Assembly: GCA_027452215.1 (NCBI GenBank)
Contig: DAIDGQ010000037.1
Span: forward strand, 1-64,000
Reading direction: 5' to 3'
Length of the DNA: 64,000 bases
DNA from: Granulicella sp.
Lineage (GTDB): Bacteria > Acidobacteriota > Terriglobia > Terriglobales > Acidobacteriaceae
A program made the translations under genes and the position numbers. Below, in pieces: positions 29,766 to 38,599 of the stretch. A model generated the notes under the pieces. The model saw nothing but the letters and a program-made list of their open reading frames with translations, searched no databases and was not told where the DNA came from. The first letter of the stretch is position 1. Each line of letters begins with the position of its first letter.

Positions 29766-30520
29766 GTAATCATCCGCCACGCGTTGTCGGCGTCATTCCG
29801 GCTCGGCTAGCGTCCAGCCGACTTCCCCGCAAGGTCCTACGGACACTTCTGGGCGAGCCCCTGCTTGCATGGGTGTATCGCGCTGCACGAGCCTGCGCAG
29901 AACTGGATGAAGTGGTCGTTGCCGCTGACTCGGTGGAGGTTGAGCAGCTTTGCGAGCGAAACGGCTGGCCCTGCGTCCTCACTTCACCCGAGCTGCCTAG
30001 CGGGACCGACCGCCTGTTCGCTGTTTCGCAAATCGAGCTCTGGTCTGAGTTCGACCTGTACGTCAATATCCAAGGCGATGAGCCCCTGCTATTACCCGAG
30101 CACATTGCGGCTTTGCTCGCGCCGTTCGAAGGGCCAGCCGTCGACGTCACGACGCTCAAGGTTCGCTGCGCGGCCGAGAACATCGCGAACCCGAATGCAG
30201 TGAAAGTTGTTTGCGCCAGCGATGGCCGCGCCCTCTACTTCTCTCGCGCGGCTATCCCGTTCGACCGGGATAGCACGGGCCGGGCGCATTACTGGAAGCA
30301 CCTTGGGCTCTATGCGTACCGGCGCTCCGCGCTGCAGCGATTCGCAGCGCTCGCACCTGGTGAGCTTGAGCAGGTGGAGAGACTGGAGCAGCTTCGGCTG
30401 CTGGAAAATGGCATGGCTTTGTATGTTGCGGAGACAGCACACGACACCGTTGGCGTCGACACTGAAGAAGATCTGGCGCGTGTAGAAAAAATTCTTCTGC
30501 ACCGAGCGCAGCGCGCTTAG
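29762..30520 (+). CDS. kdsB: 3-deoxy-manno-octulosonate cytidylyltransferase
   Basis: A 252-residue KdsB. It opens VVGVIPARLASSRLPRKVLRTLLGEPLL, the CMP-Kdo synthetase signature, and has SGTDRLF, NIQGDEPL and HLGLYAYRR in the expected places. It activates Kdo to CMP-Kdo for lipid A-core assembly, which marks an LPS-bearing cell. The ATG overlaps the stop of the small membrane protein gene. Its 3' end overlaps the convergent HAD gene by four bases. Confidence 0.94.
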   Translation: MSNHPPRVVGVIPARLASSRLPRKVLRTLLGEPLLAWVYRAARACAELDEVVVAADSVEVEQLCERNGWPCVLTSPELPSGTDRLFAVSQIELWSEFDLYVNIQGDEPLLLPEHIAALLAPFEGPAVDVTTLKVRCAAENIANPNAVKVVCASDGRALYFSRAAIPFDRDSTGRAHYWKHLGLYAYRRSALQRFAALAPGELEQVERLEQLRLLENGMALYVAETAHDTVGVDTEEDLARVEKILLHRAQRA

Positions 30521-31185
30521 AGCGTATTGATGTGGATCGTCAGGCAGTGCTGACCAACCGTCGCACTTACGTCCTCTAGCGACCGCACCACCCAGCTGGC
30601 TCCGGCGGCTCGCAGTTCCCTTTCGTCGTGCGTACCGAGAACACCGAGCACGCGGCAACCCGCTGCCACTCCCGCGCCGATGCCACTCGGCGCATCCTCG
30701 ACTACGATGCAATCTGCTGGCGACATCCCGAGCAGCTCCGCTCCGCGGCGATAGGGTTCAGGATCAGGCTTTCCGCGCTCCACCATGTCACCGCTAATGA
30801 TGCGTTCCGGTACCGGCAACTCGGCGGCGCGAAGTCGCCCGAGCAGCAGACGGTACGTTGCTGAAGTCACTATCGCCCAACGCTCCACTGGAAGACTTTT
30901 GAGCAATGTACCGGCTCCAGGAAGTACTTTCAGGTCGGCGACGTCTTCGATCTCCATGTCCTCGATCAGACGAAGACCCTCGGCTACATCCAGTTCCGGC
31001 TTCAGCGTCTTAATGATGTCCACGGCGCGCGTGCCGTGAGGGATCTCGTATGTTTCCCAGCCAGCAATGCCGTAGTGATGAGTCCATCGTCGCCAGCAGC
31101 GGTTCACGCTCTCGATAGAGCTGATAAGCACTCCGTCCATATCGAAGAGAAATCCAGCGGCCTCCACATCGACCTCGACGCTCAC
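30517..31185 (-). CDS. HAD family phosphatase/phosphoglucomutase-like enzyme
   Basis: A 222-residue HAD hydrolase of subclass I. Motif I is FLFDMDGVLISS (nucleophile Asp and the following acid Asp), motif II is IVTSAT, motif III is the Lys in GKPDPEPY, and motif IV is VVEDAPSGI. The HGTRAVDII segment in the helical cap resembles sugar phosphatases and beta-phosphoglucomutases. It probably dephosphorylates a sugar phosphate. The start is the GTG at 31185, overlapping the mutase stop by four bases (GTGA) with AAGGA before it; longer versions would run into the mutase gene. Confidence 0.87.
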   Translation of the reverse strand: MSVEVDVEAAGFLFDMDGVLISSIESVNRCWRRWTHHYGIAGWETYEIPHGTRAVDIIKTLKPELDVAEGLRLIEDMEIEDVADLKVLPGAGTLLKSLPVERWAIVTSATYRLLLGRLRAAELPVPERIISGDMVERGKPDPEPYRRGAELLGMSPADCIVVEDAPSGIGAGVAAGCRVLGVLGTHDERELRAAGASWVVRSLEDVSATVGQHCLTIHINTL

Positions 31186-32615
31186 TGCGAATTTCCTTGC
31201 AGGATGAAGGCTCTCGCTGCCTCCAGCACCAACTGCACGCTCTCCTGGCTGCAACTCTCGCAATACACGCGGAGCAGCGGTTCCGTCCCACTCGCACGCA
31301 GCAGCAGCCACGTCTCAGCCGCGTTTAGCTTGTTTGCACACGCTGGATTTTCGAGGAAGAATTTGATGCCGTCGAGTGTTTCCATGCGGAGAACCTTGAG
31401 CCCGGCGATGTCCTTCACTCCTGCTCGCGCTCGTTCGATGGCAGACACTTTCAATGCGTCGCTGATATGCATATCGATGCGTCCGTACTGGTGTTCGCCG
31501 TACTCCTCCTGGAGCGCGGCGACGAGTTCGCCGAGCGTCATGTGCTCGTCGGCCATTACGTTCGCGAGCAGAAGGCTATTGAGCAGACCGTCGCGCTCTG
31601 GGAGATGGCGGCTGATGCCGACGCCTCCCGATTCCTCGCCGCCGATGAGAATCTCGCGCTCCAACATCAGGTCGCAGACATACTTGAAGCCGATGCCATG
31701 CTCGATGAGCGTGCGGCCATGCTTCGCGGCAATGCGGTCGAGCATCTTGGTCGTGTTGAACGCGCGGGTTACGGCGCCCGGCCACTGCTTACGCTTCAAA
31801 AGCCATTGCAACAGAATTGAAAAGATCTTATGTGCGTCGACAACGTTCCCATGCTCATCGACTGCACCAATGCGGTCCGCATCGCCGTCGGTGATGAAGC
31901 CCGCATCGCAATGCTCTTCGACCACGGCCTTCTGAGTCGCGGCAATATGCGGAAGGATCGGCTCAGGATTGATGCCCGGGAATGCAGGGTTGATCTCGTT
32001 GCGGAACTCAACAAATGGAATGCCTGCGCGCGCAAAAATTCCTGCCACGTATCCCTTGCCCGCGCCATACATGGTGTCGATCAGGAAACGATAACCCGAT
32101 GCTTTGATCGCCTTCAGATCGACGAAGGCCTCAATCGCGGCAATATACGGGGACGAGAAATCCACTACCTCTATGGCTGCTGGCGTCGCTGCGAGCGGCA
32201 ATGGCTTCAACAGGTAGGTCTCGATTGAGGCAATGATCGCGGGGCTTCCTGAACCGCCATAGCTCGCCTTGTACTTCACGCCATTCCACTCTGCGGGGTT
32301 GTGGCTGGAAGTAATCATCACGCCCCCCGCCGCCCCGCGCCCGCGCACGGCGAAGGACAACTCCGGCGTTGGCGTCACTTTATTGGCTAGCGCTACGGGA
32401 ATACCAGCATTTGCGAGGACGTCCGCGACTACCGTTGCAAACGACTTTGATCCGAAGCGCGTGTCGTAGCCGATGCAAACGCCAGCCTTGGGATCCTCGT
32501 GCTCGAGAACGTAGTGAGCGATGGCCCGCGCTGCAATGCGGACATTGTCGTAGGTGAAATCGTCAGCGATGATTCCACGCCAGCCATCGGTTCCAAATTT
32601 TACCGCGGTGCTCAA
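31182..32615 (-). CDS. Alpha-D-phosphohexomutase (phosphoglucomutase/phosphomannomutase)
   Basis: A 477-residue phosphohexomutase. The four domain landmarks are present: substrate loop FGTDGWRG, active-site phosphoserine loop TSSHNPAEWNG, metal loop DGDADRIG, and sugar loop GGEESGG, with the phosphate-binding loop RASGTEPLLR near the C-terminus. GEESGG is more usual in phosphoglucomutases, but its position directly behind the GDP-mannose enzyme gene (four-base ATGA overlap) suggests it may supply mannose 1-phosphate. Both activities are possible and the sequence does not decide. Confidence 0.9.
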   Translation of the reverse strand: MSTAVKFGTDGWRGIIADDFTYDNVRIAARAIAHYVLEHEDPKAGVCIGYDTRFGSKSFATVVADVLANAGIPVALANKVTPTPELSFAVRGRGAAGGVMITSSHNPAEWNGVKYKASYGGSGSPAIIASIETYLLKPLPLAATPAAIEVVDFSSPYIAAIEAFVDLKAIKASGYRFLIDTMYGAGKGYVAGIFARAGIPFVEFRNEINPAFPGINPEPILPHIAATQKAVVEEHCDAGFITDGDADRIGAVDEHGNVVDAHKIFSILLQWLLKRKQWPGAVTRAFNTTKMLDRIAAKHGRTLIEHGIGFKYVCDLMLEREILIGGEESGGVGISRHLPERDGLLNSLLLANVMADEHMTLGELVAALQEEYGEHQYGRIDMHISDALKVSAIERARAGVKDIAGLKVLRMETLDGIKFFLENPACANKLNAAETWLLLRASGTEPLLRVYCESCSQESVQLVLEAARAFILQGNSQ

Positions 32616-33760
32616 ATGAGATCCACCCTGCCTGTGCTCTTCAATTGCTTCACGACCTTGCCCACATCCTGCGATCCATCGCGCGTCGTGATGAGGATTG
32701 CATCGTCTGTTTCGACAACGACGATATCCTTCACGCCGACCAATGCGACCATTTTTTTTGGTGCAAAAACATAGCAGCCGCTGGACTCAATCTGTACGTT
32801 ATCCGCTGCTTCAATCACATTGGCATTGGTGCATTCTCGAGTTTCCGCCACGTACTCGTGTAGCGCTGCCCATGAGCCCAGATCATTCCACGCAAAGTCT
32901 GCGGGCAGGCAGTAAAGTTCCGAGGAGTTCTCACCCTTTGCGGAGCGCGGCTCCAGGATTGCGTAGTCAATCGAGATCGATTCACATTGGGGATAGAGGT
33001 CGGCGAACACCGCGTCAAACTCTGAGGTTCCCCATGCCTGCGCAATCTTTTCGAGCAGTGGTGCCATAGCTGGGGAGTGTTCGCGCACCGCATCGCAGAG
33101 GGTCTTTGCGCTCCACAAGAACATACCGCTGTTCCAAACATAGTTTCCCGAACGCAGAAATGCTTTTGCTTTGGCGCGATCCGGCTTCTCGGTGAAGCGG
33201 CGCACGTGCCGCACGGGGATCGCCTCTCCACCTACGGTGGTCGGGGTAACGGCCGCACCTAATTCGATGTACCCGTAGCCTGTCTCATCGCGGGTCGGAG
33301 GGACACCCAGCACTACGATCTTGGGGCCTGAGGCTGCTAGTTTAATCGCGGCTCGCAGGATCATGTGGAAGCGAGCCACATTGCCAATCGTATGGTCTGA
33401 AGGGAAAATGCCGATTACGGTCTGGGGGTCATCGCGCTCCAGCAGAAATGCGGCGAGCGCACAGGCTGGGGCGGTGTTGCGAGACTCCGGCTCTCGTAGA
33501 ATGCGCTCCGGGACTACCTCGGGTAACTGCCCTGTGATTGTGTCGCAGAGGAGGTCGTTTGTGATCACCCATACTGCGTGATCCTGCATGACATCGTCCA
33601 ACCGCGCGACCGTCTGCTGGATCATGGTGCGCTCGCCGTCCAGCTGTAAGACCTGCTTGGCCCGTGCGCGGCGGCTGCGTGGCCAAAACCGCGTCCCACT
33701 ACCTCCCGCGAGCACGACAGCTGCAAACGGGTGATGCGTCTTCGTCTTTCCTGAGGGCAT
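32612..33760 (-). CDS. manC: Mannose-1-phosphate guanylyltransferase
   Basis: A 382-residue nucleotidyltransferase. The N-terminal pyrophosphorylase motif is VVLAGGSGTRFWPRSRRARAKQ, the active-site patch FTEKP occurs in RRFTEKPDRAKAK, and VWNSGMFLW is the sugar-binding strand. It makes GDP-mannose from mannose 1-phosphate and GTP. The C-terminal cupin found in bifunctional ManC/AlgA proteins is absent. The ATG at 33760 is preferred to a TTG five codons earlier. It overlaps the mutase gene, so the two form a GDP-mannose module. Confidence 0.9.
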   Translation of the reverse strand: MPSGKTKTHHPFAAVVLAGGSGTRFWPRSRRARAKQVLQLDGERTMIQQTVARLDDVMQDHAVWVITNDLLCDTITGQLPEVVPERILREPESRNTAPACALAAFLLERDDPQTVIGIFPSDHTIGNVARFHMILRAAIKLAASGPKIVVLGVPPTRDETGYGYIELGAAVTPTTVGGEAIPVRHVRRFTEKPDRAKAKAFLRSGNYVWNSGMFLWSAKTLCDAVREHSPAMAPLLEKIAQAWGTSEFDAVFADLYPQCESISIDYAILEPRSAKGENSSELYCLPADFAWNDLGSWAALHEYVAETRECTNANVIEAADNVQIESSGCYVFAPKKMVALVGVKDIVVVETDDAILITTRDGSQDVGKVVKQLKSTGRVDLI

Positions 33761-33819
33761 ACGTCTCCATATCAAACCGCGGAGACCGATCCCATTAGCC
33801 TCGGCCTCCGCTCAGAACA

Positions 33820-35016
33820 TCAGTCCAGCTTTGCAAAAAAATCACGAAGGCGTTGGACGCCCTTGTCGATCACGTCTCCAGAGACCGCATAGGAAAGGCG
33901 AATATGCGAATCAGTTCCAAACGCCTCTCCCGGAACCACGACGACATGGGCTTCGCTGAGGAGTCTGGCCGCCAGGTCCGAAGCAGATTTGATCCCTCCC
34001 TTGCCTATGAAAGCGCTGATGTTTGGATATACATAGAAGGCCCCTTCGGGGACGGTGCAGGTCAGTCCGGGGATCGTCTTCAGACCATCGAGGACACGAT
34101 CCCTCAACTTGATATAGTCGTCTCGCATCTCCGCGACGCACTCCTGAGACGCCGTCAGCGCGGCAATGGATGCGCGCTGCACCATGCTGGCGGCGTTCGA
34201 TGTGCTCTGCGATTGCAGCTTGCTCATTGCTGCGATTACCTGCTTTGGTCCGAGGGCAAATCCGGCACGCCAGCCAGTCATGGCATAGGTTTTGGACAGC
34301 GATCCGAGCACGACTACATGCTCCTTGCAATCGATGAACGATGCTCCGCTGACGATCTTACCGGTGAAGTTCAAGTACACATAACACTCGTCGAGGAGGA
34401 GGTAGATGCCCCGCGCATGGGCCAGCCGCACGATCGCCTCGAGGTCATCGGGGCTCACCACTGCGCCCGACGGATTCGATGGCGTGTTCAGGATGATGAC
34501 CTTTGTTCGCGGCGTGATGGCGGCCTCTATCATCTTTGCTGTGATGCGGAAATTCTCCGTTTCGTCGCTTTCGACATAGACAACTTTTCCTCCCGCGTAC
34601 TGGATGATGTCCTTGAAGCTGACCCAATACGGAACCGGCAGAATGACCTCGTCGCCGTGATCGACCAGCACCTGGACTGCGTTGAACAGTGCCAGTTTGC
34701 CTCCAGTGGTGAAGACGCACTCGTCGACGGCGTAATTGGTGCCGAAGTCCGCGGCGTGGCGATCGATGATGGCCTTCCGTACCTCGGGCGTTCCAGCCAC
34801 GGCCGTGTAGCGCGTGACGTTCTGCTGGATGGCGTCAATCGCAGCCTGCTTGATATGCTGCGGAGTCGAAAAATGAGGTTCGCCAGCGCCAAAGTCAGCG
34901 AGGTCGATGCCCTGCGCTTTCAACTTCAGCGCCTCAGCGGTAATGGCCATGGTGGCAGAAACTTCTATGCGGTTGATCCGGTCGGTCAACACCTTCGTCG
35001 CCGTTAATGTGCTCAT
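33820..35016 (-). CDS. Class I pyridoxal phosphate aminotransferase (aspartate type)
   Basis: A 398-residue fold-type I aminotransferase. The PLP lysine is in GSLSKTYAMTGWRAGF; NTPSNPSGAV, DECYVYL and the terminal Arg of SHIRLSYA complete the site. The opening ATMAITAEALKLKAQGIDLADFGAGEPHFSTP matches aspartate aminotransferases of the Ib type, which may also use prephenate. It interconverts aspartate and oxaloacetate with 2-oxoglutarate and glutamate. It lies between the methyltransferase gene (47 bases) and manC (59 bases), all on one strand. Confidence 0.9.
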   Translation of the reverse strand: MSTLTATKVLTDRINRIEVSATMAITAEALKLKAQGIDLADFGAGEPHFSTPQHIKQAAIDAIQQNVTRYTAVAGTPEVRKAIIDRHAADFGTNYAVDECVFTTGGKLALFNAVQVLVDHGDEVILPVPYWVSFKDIIQYAGGKVVYVESDETENFRITAKMIEAAITPRTKVIILNTPSNPSGAVVSPDDLEAIVRLAHARGIYLLLDECYVYLNFTGKIVSGASFIDCKEHVVVLGSLSKTYAMTGWRAGFALGPKQVIAAMSKLQSQSTSNAASMVQRASIAALTASQECVAEMRDDYIKLRDRVLDGLKTIPGLTCTVPEGAFYVYPNISAFIGKGGIKSASDLAARLLSEAHVVVVPGEAFGTDSHIRLSYAVSGDVIDKGVQRLRDFFAKLD

Positions 35017-35063
35017 GTCACTAGTCTTTCAGATTTGCGCGTGGATATAAAGTGGTTTCCCCG

Positions 35064-35702
35064 CTATCTAGCTTCGATGCGTTTTCGGACCACCCAGGTC
35101 GTCATGCAACGAAAATCCTGCACAATTGTGGTTTTGAGCGGATCGACCAAGAGGCCGTTCATCTGCTCGGTCATCCGCAGCAATACCGCTTCGTCGACCA
35201 GGAACCACTCCGACCCGTCGCCAACGCGATACACGTTGCCACGGAGCCGCTCGAAGTCCATGCCGATCCTCGATCCCAGCCGGCAGAACAGCATTCCCCC
35301 AGGCCGGAGGACCCGCCAAAGCTCCTCCACCATGGCCAGGAAGTGCTGCTCGTCCCGCGCGAAATGGAGCACTGAGTTGCAGAGGACGATATCCGCGAAT
35401 CCATCCGGGAAGTCCATTCGCTCAATTGCTCCCACCTGGAAGTTGTCGGGCGGAAGCTGCGGGGCCAGTATCCTGGCTAGTTGCCGGACGTGCGCTATTC
35501 CTTCCTCGTTTGCGTCCAGGGCAAAGACCTCGCAGCCCTCCCGCAGGAGATGGACAAGGTTGCGACCGTAACCGCAGCCCGCGTCCAGTATGCGCATTCC
35601 CGGAGCAATGTTTCCTCGCAGAATCTGGTCGAAGACATAGATATCGATCTGCCCAAACTGCTCCTGCAGGCTCATCCGCGGCTCATCCGCCGACACGGTC
35701 AC
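35064..35702 (-). CDS. Class I SAM-dependent methyltransferase
   Basis: A 212-residue methyltransferase. Motif I is ILDAGCGYGRNL, the acidic residue of motif II is in VFALDANEE, and motif IV is ADIVLCNSVLHFA, with EELWRVLRPGGMLFCRL after it. The fold binds SAM; the substrate is unknown. The start is GTG at 35702, overlapping the coaD stop by four bases (GTGA), so it is coupled to coaD. The C-terminal third is specific to this protein. Confidence 0.85.
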   Translation of the reverse strand: MTVSADEPRMSLQEQFGQIDIYVFDQILRGNIAPGMRILDAGCGYGRNLVHLLREGCEVFALDANEEGIAHVRQLARILAPQLPPDNFQVGAIERMDFPDGFADIVLCNSVLHFARDEQHFLAMVEELWRVLRPGGMLFCRLGSRIGMDFERLRGNVYRVGDGSEWFLVDEAVLLRMTEQMNGLLVDPLKTTIVQDFRCMTTWVVRKRIEAR

Positions 35703-36205
35703 GCGTGCTTCCCCGGCACCTTGCGCTTCAGACGTTCCACGACATTCGAAGGGACGAGCGCGCTCACGTCTCCGCCGAGGTGGAACACGCCCTTAATCAG
35801 CCGCGAACTCACGTACGTGTACTTTTCCCCGGGCATCATGAATAGCGTCTCCAGTTCCGGATCGAGCTTTCGGTTCATCATTGCCATCTGTAGTTCGTAC
35901 TCATAGTCCGAGACAGCCCGAATGCCGCGCAGCACAGCCTTGGCTCCTTGTTCCCGAGCGAAGTCGACGAGAAGACCGTCGAAGGTCGTGACGCATACAT
36001 TTTCAATTCCGACGGTCGCCTCGCGGAGCATCTGCTCACGCTCGAGCACCGTAAATAGTGGCTTGCCCTTTTCCGAGTTGCGCAGCACCGCAACGACCAG
36101 TTCGTCCACGATCTTTGAGCCTCGCGCAATCAGGTCGAGGTGCCCATTGGTCAGTGGATCAAACGTTCCGGGATAGATTGCCTTCGTTCGTTTCGCTCTC
36201 TGCAT
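35699..36205 (-). CDS. coaD: Phosphopantetheine adenylyltransferase
   Basis: A 168-residue CoaD. Signature segments are YPGTFDPLTNGHLDLI with the nucleotidyltransferase motif NGH, LRGIRAVSDYEYELQMAMMNRKL, and YTYVSSRLIKG. It makes dephospho-CoA from 4'-phosphopantetheine and ATP, the fourth step of CoA synthesis. It follows hldD by 33 bases and overlaps the methyltransferase gene. Length matches the family (about 160 residues). Confidence 0.95.
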   Translation of the reverse strand: MQRAKRTKAIYPGTFDPLTNGHLDLIARGSKIVDELVVAVLRNSEKGKPLFTVLEREQMLREATVGIENVCVTTFDGLLVDFAREQGAKAVLRGIRAVSDYEYELQMAMMNRKLDPELETLFMMPGEKYTYVSSRLIKGVFHLGGDVSALVPSNVVERLKRKVPGKHA

Positions 36206-36238
36206 CGCTCCGCCAGCATACTCGTTTGTACGCGCAGT

Positions 36239-37216
36239 TCACACCTCGCGCGGCAGGTAGTACCCGTGGACATACTCGCGCACGCCCTCTTCAAGACTGG
36301 TAAAAGGCTTGGTGTATCCCGCGGCCCGCAGCTTGTTCTCGCTGGCCTCGGTGAAGTACTGGTACTTCCCTTGCAGTTGCTGCGGCATCTCGATGAACTC
36401 GATCTTCGGCGGAAGTCCCATTGCGTCAAATACGGCGGTTACTAGGTCGACCCAGGTGCGCGCCTTCCCAGTTCCGCAGTTCAAGAGGCCACCTGGAGCA
36501 GCGGCATCCTGTAGAGCAAAGTGCAGTGTCACGTCCACAGCGTCCTTCACCGAGATGAAGTCGCGCATCTGTTCGCCGTCCTTATACTGTGGCTTATAAC
36601 TCTTGAAGAGCTTCACTACACCGGTCGCTCGAACCTGCTCGTAGCTCTTTGATACTACGGATCGCATGTCGCCTTTGTGATCCTCATAGGGCCCAAATAC
36701 GTTGAAGTATTTCAGCCCAACAATGTTTTCAAACAATCCCTGCTTCAACGCCCAGAGGTCGAAGATGTGCTTCGAATATCCATACATGTTCAATGGCTTC
36801 AGGCTTGGCGTTACCTCATCCGAGTCGTTGTAGCCTTCGGCCCCATCACCATAGGTTGCAGCGCTCGATGCATAGACAAATCGAATCTCATTTGACTGCG
36901 CCCAGTTGCATAGCACCCGGGTGTACTGATAGTTGTTTCGAAGCAGGTAGTCCGCGTCCTTCTCGGTCGTCGCGCTACAGGCACCCAAGTGGATGATCGA
37001 CGTTGCATCCGCGAACGCTCCGTCCTCGATCAGGCCCAGAAACTCCTCTGGCGAAACTATTTCTTCATACCGCAAGCCAACGAGATTCTTCCACTTCTCG
37101 TCCTTGCCCAGATCGTCGACGAGGATCAACTCGTTCTTGCCTCGCGCGTTCAACTCGGCGACGGTATTGCGCCCAATGAACCCCGCAGCTCCCGTCACAA
37201 TGATTGGCTTCGCCAT
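36239..37216 (-). CDS. hldD: ADP-glyceromanno-heptose 6-epimerase
   Basis: A 325-residue short-chain dehydrogenase-like epimerase. The NAD(P) loop is TGAAGFIGRN, and IVTGAAGFIG, LGACSATTEKDADYLLRNNYQYT and the catalytic Tyr-x3-Lys in YGYSKHIFDLW are characteristic of HldD/RfaD. It epimerises ADP-D-glycero-D-manno-heptose at C6 for the inner LPS core. With kdsB nearby it confirms a heptose- and Kdo-containing outer membrane. AAGGAG precedes the ATG at 37216. Confidence 0.93.
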   Translation of the reverse strand: MAKPIIVTGAAGFIGRNTVAELNARGKNELILVDDLGKDEKWKNLVGLRYEEIVSPEEFLGLIEDGAFADATSIIHLGACSATTEKDADYLLRNNYQYTRVLCNWAQSNEIRFVYASSAATYGDGAEGYNDSDEVTPSLKPLNMYGYSKHIFDLWALKQGLFENIVGLKYFNVFGPYEDHKGDMRSVVSKSYEQVRATGVVKLFKSYKPQYKDGEQMRDFISVKDAVDVTLHFALQDAAAPGGLLNCGTGKARTWVDLVTAVFDAMGLPPKIEFIEMPQQLQGKYQYFTEASENKLRAAGYTKPFTSLEEGVREYVHGYYLPREV

Positions 37217-37351
37217 CGACTGCTTCTCCTTAGCGGCTCAACTCTTCATCTCCGATGGTACCTGTTCCCCATCGTTGCCTCACTGAACATTTGACTTTGA
37301 TAATGACTGGCACGAGATTGATTTTACGTAGGATCTTTGTATTCGTTGAAT

Positions 37352-38503
37352 CTACGAGCCCATCGCTTGATCAAGGTCGGCTAGGATATCCGATACGTCC
37401 TCAATTCCTACGGAGATTCGCATTAGGCCGTCGGTGATGCCGAGCTTCTGGCGCCCTTCTACTCCTAATGCTGCATGGGTCATAGTTGCTGGATGGCACA
37501 TCAGCGACTCAACGCCTCCGAGGGACTCGGCTAGAAAGCAAAGCTTAAGCCTTGTCGCAAAGCGATTGGCATTTTCGAGTGAGCCTAACTCGAATGAGAT
37601 CATTGACCCAAAGCCTCGCTGCTGACGCTTCGCAAGCTCGTGCTGGGGATGCGTTTCGAGCCCTGGATAGAAGACCTTGTCGGAGCCCAGCTTGCGGGAG
37701 AGATATTCCGCTACGACTCGCCCGTTCGCGTCGTGCTGCTCCATCCGGACGGCCAAGGTCTTCACGCCGCGAAGCAGGAGATAGCTGTCGAATGGCGATA
37801 GGATTCCTCCTGTGCATTTTTGAACAAACCGGAAGGTTTCGGCCTGCTGCGGCGTGGTGCAGATGAGCACGCCTCCCAATCCGTCAGAATGGCCATTAAG
37901 AAATTTGGTGGTCGAGTGCATCACGATGTCCGCGCCAAGCTCGATGGGCCGCTGCAGGTATGGCGAGAGAAATGTGTTGTCGACGCTTAGCTCGACACCC
38001 TTCGCGTGACACACGTCCGCGACTGCGCGAATGTCTGTCACGGACATCATGGGATTGGTCGGAGTTTCAATATGCACGAGCTTGGTCTCGGGCCGAATCG
38101 CCACTCTGACGGCTTCGACGTCGCTTGAATCGACATAGGTGAACGTGAGCCCGTAGTTCACCAGGACCTTGTCGAACAGGCGCGATGTTCCGCCATACAC
38201 GTTGTCGGAGCAGACGACGTGATCACCTGACTTCATCATGGTACAAAGCGCTGTGATCGCTGCCATACCGGAGCCGAAGCAATGCGCCGAGGTTCCTCCC
38301 TCAAGCGAGCAAAGGCTCTCCTCCAGAGCATCGCGTGTCGGGTTTGTGAGCCGGGCATATTCGTGCCCCTTGTTTACTCCGATCGCCTCCTGCTGATACG
38401 TCGACGTCAGGTAGATCGGCACATTCACCGCACCGGTAAGAGGATCGGGTTTCTGGCCATCGTGAATCGCACGCGTGGCAAAGCTCAGCTTCGGATCGGA
38501 CAT
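37352..38503 (-). CDS. metB: Cystathionine gamma-synthase/lyase family enzyme
   Basis: A 383-residue Cys/Met metabolism PLP enzyme. It opens LSFATRAIHDGQKPDPLTGAVNVPIYLTSTY, the PLP lysine is in HSTTKFLNGHSDGLGG, and ETPTNPMM, SVDNTFLSPYL and GGVESLMCHPATMTHA complete the signature. Cystathionine gamma-synthase makes cystathionine from an activated homoserine and cysteine; some members are lyases, and the sequence does not fully separate them. It links with the methionine synthase elsewhere in the window. The mRNA may be leaderless (box at 38510-38515). Confidence 0.9.
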   Translation of the reverse strand: MSDPKLSFATRAIHDGQKPDPLTGAVNVPIYLTSTYQQEAIGVNKGHEYARLTNPTRDALEESLCSLEGGTSAHCFGSGMAAITALCTMMKSGDHVVCSDNVYGGTSRLFDKVLVNYGLTFTYVDSSDVEAVRVAIRPETKLVHIETPTNPMMSVTDIRAVADVCHAKGVELSVDNTFLSPYLQRPIELGADIVMHSTTKFLNGHSDGLGGVLICTTPQQAETFRFVQKCTGGILSPFDSYLLLRGVKTLAVRMEQHDANGRVVAEYLSRKLGSDKVFYPGLETHPQHELAKRQQRGFGSMISFELGSLENANRFATRLKLCFLAESLGGVESLMCHPATMTHAALGVEGRQKLGITDGLMRISVGIEDVSDILADLDQAMGS

Positions 38504-38515
38504 AACACTAGGATA
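38504..38515 (-). promoter_or_regulatory. Candidate -10 box for a leaderless metB mRNA
   Basis: On the minus strand TATCCT (38515 to 38510) is followed by exactly six bases and the ATG of metB. There is no ribosome-binding sequence between them. Confidence 0.5.
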
Positions 38516-38532
38516 CCGAAGGCGAAGGGAAA

Positions 38533-38558
38533 CGGCAGCCGAAGCTGCTCGGCTGCCG
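38533..38558 (-). terminator. Rho-independent terminator of gltB
   Basis: A perfect 10-bp stem (38533-38542 with 38549-38558) and a six-base loop, followed on the minus strand by TTTCCCTTC. It lies between the gltB stop and the metB promoter. Confidence 0.8.
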
Positions 38559-38599
38559 CTATTCTCTGCTCTTTTCGGTCGAGTCCCTGCGGTGTGGCT

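Noticed and set aside
33781-33809. Stem of nine pairs with one mismatch between the aminotransferase and manC genes
   Set aside because: An 11-base loop and no T-run; could be a chance repeat and is not a convincing terminator.
33853-35007. 384-codon plus-strand frame over the aminotransferase gene
   Set aside because: Antisense to the PLP aminotransferase; codon use and composition are not protein-like.
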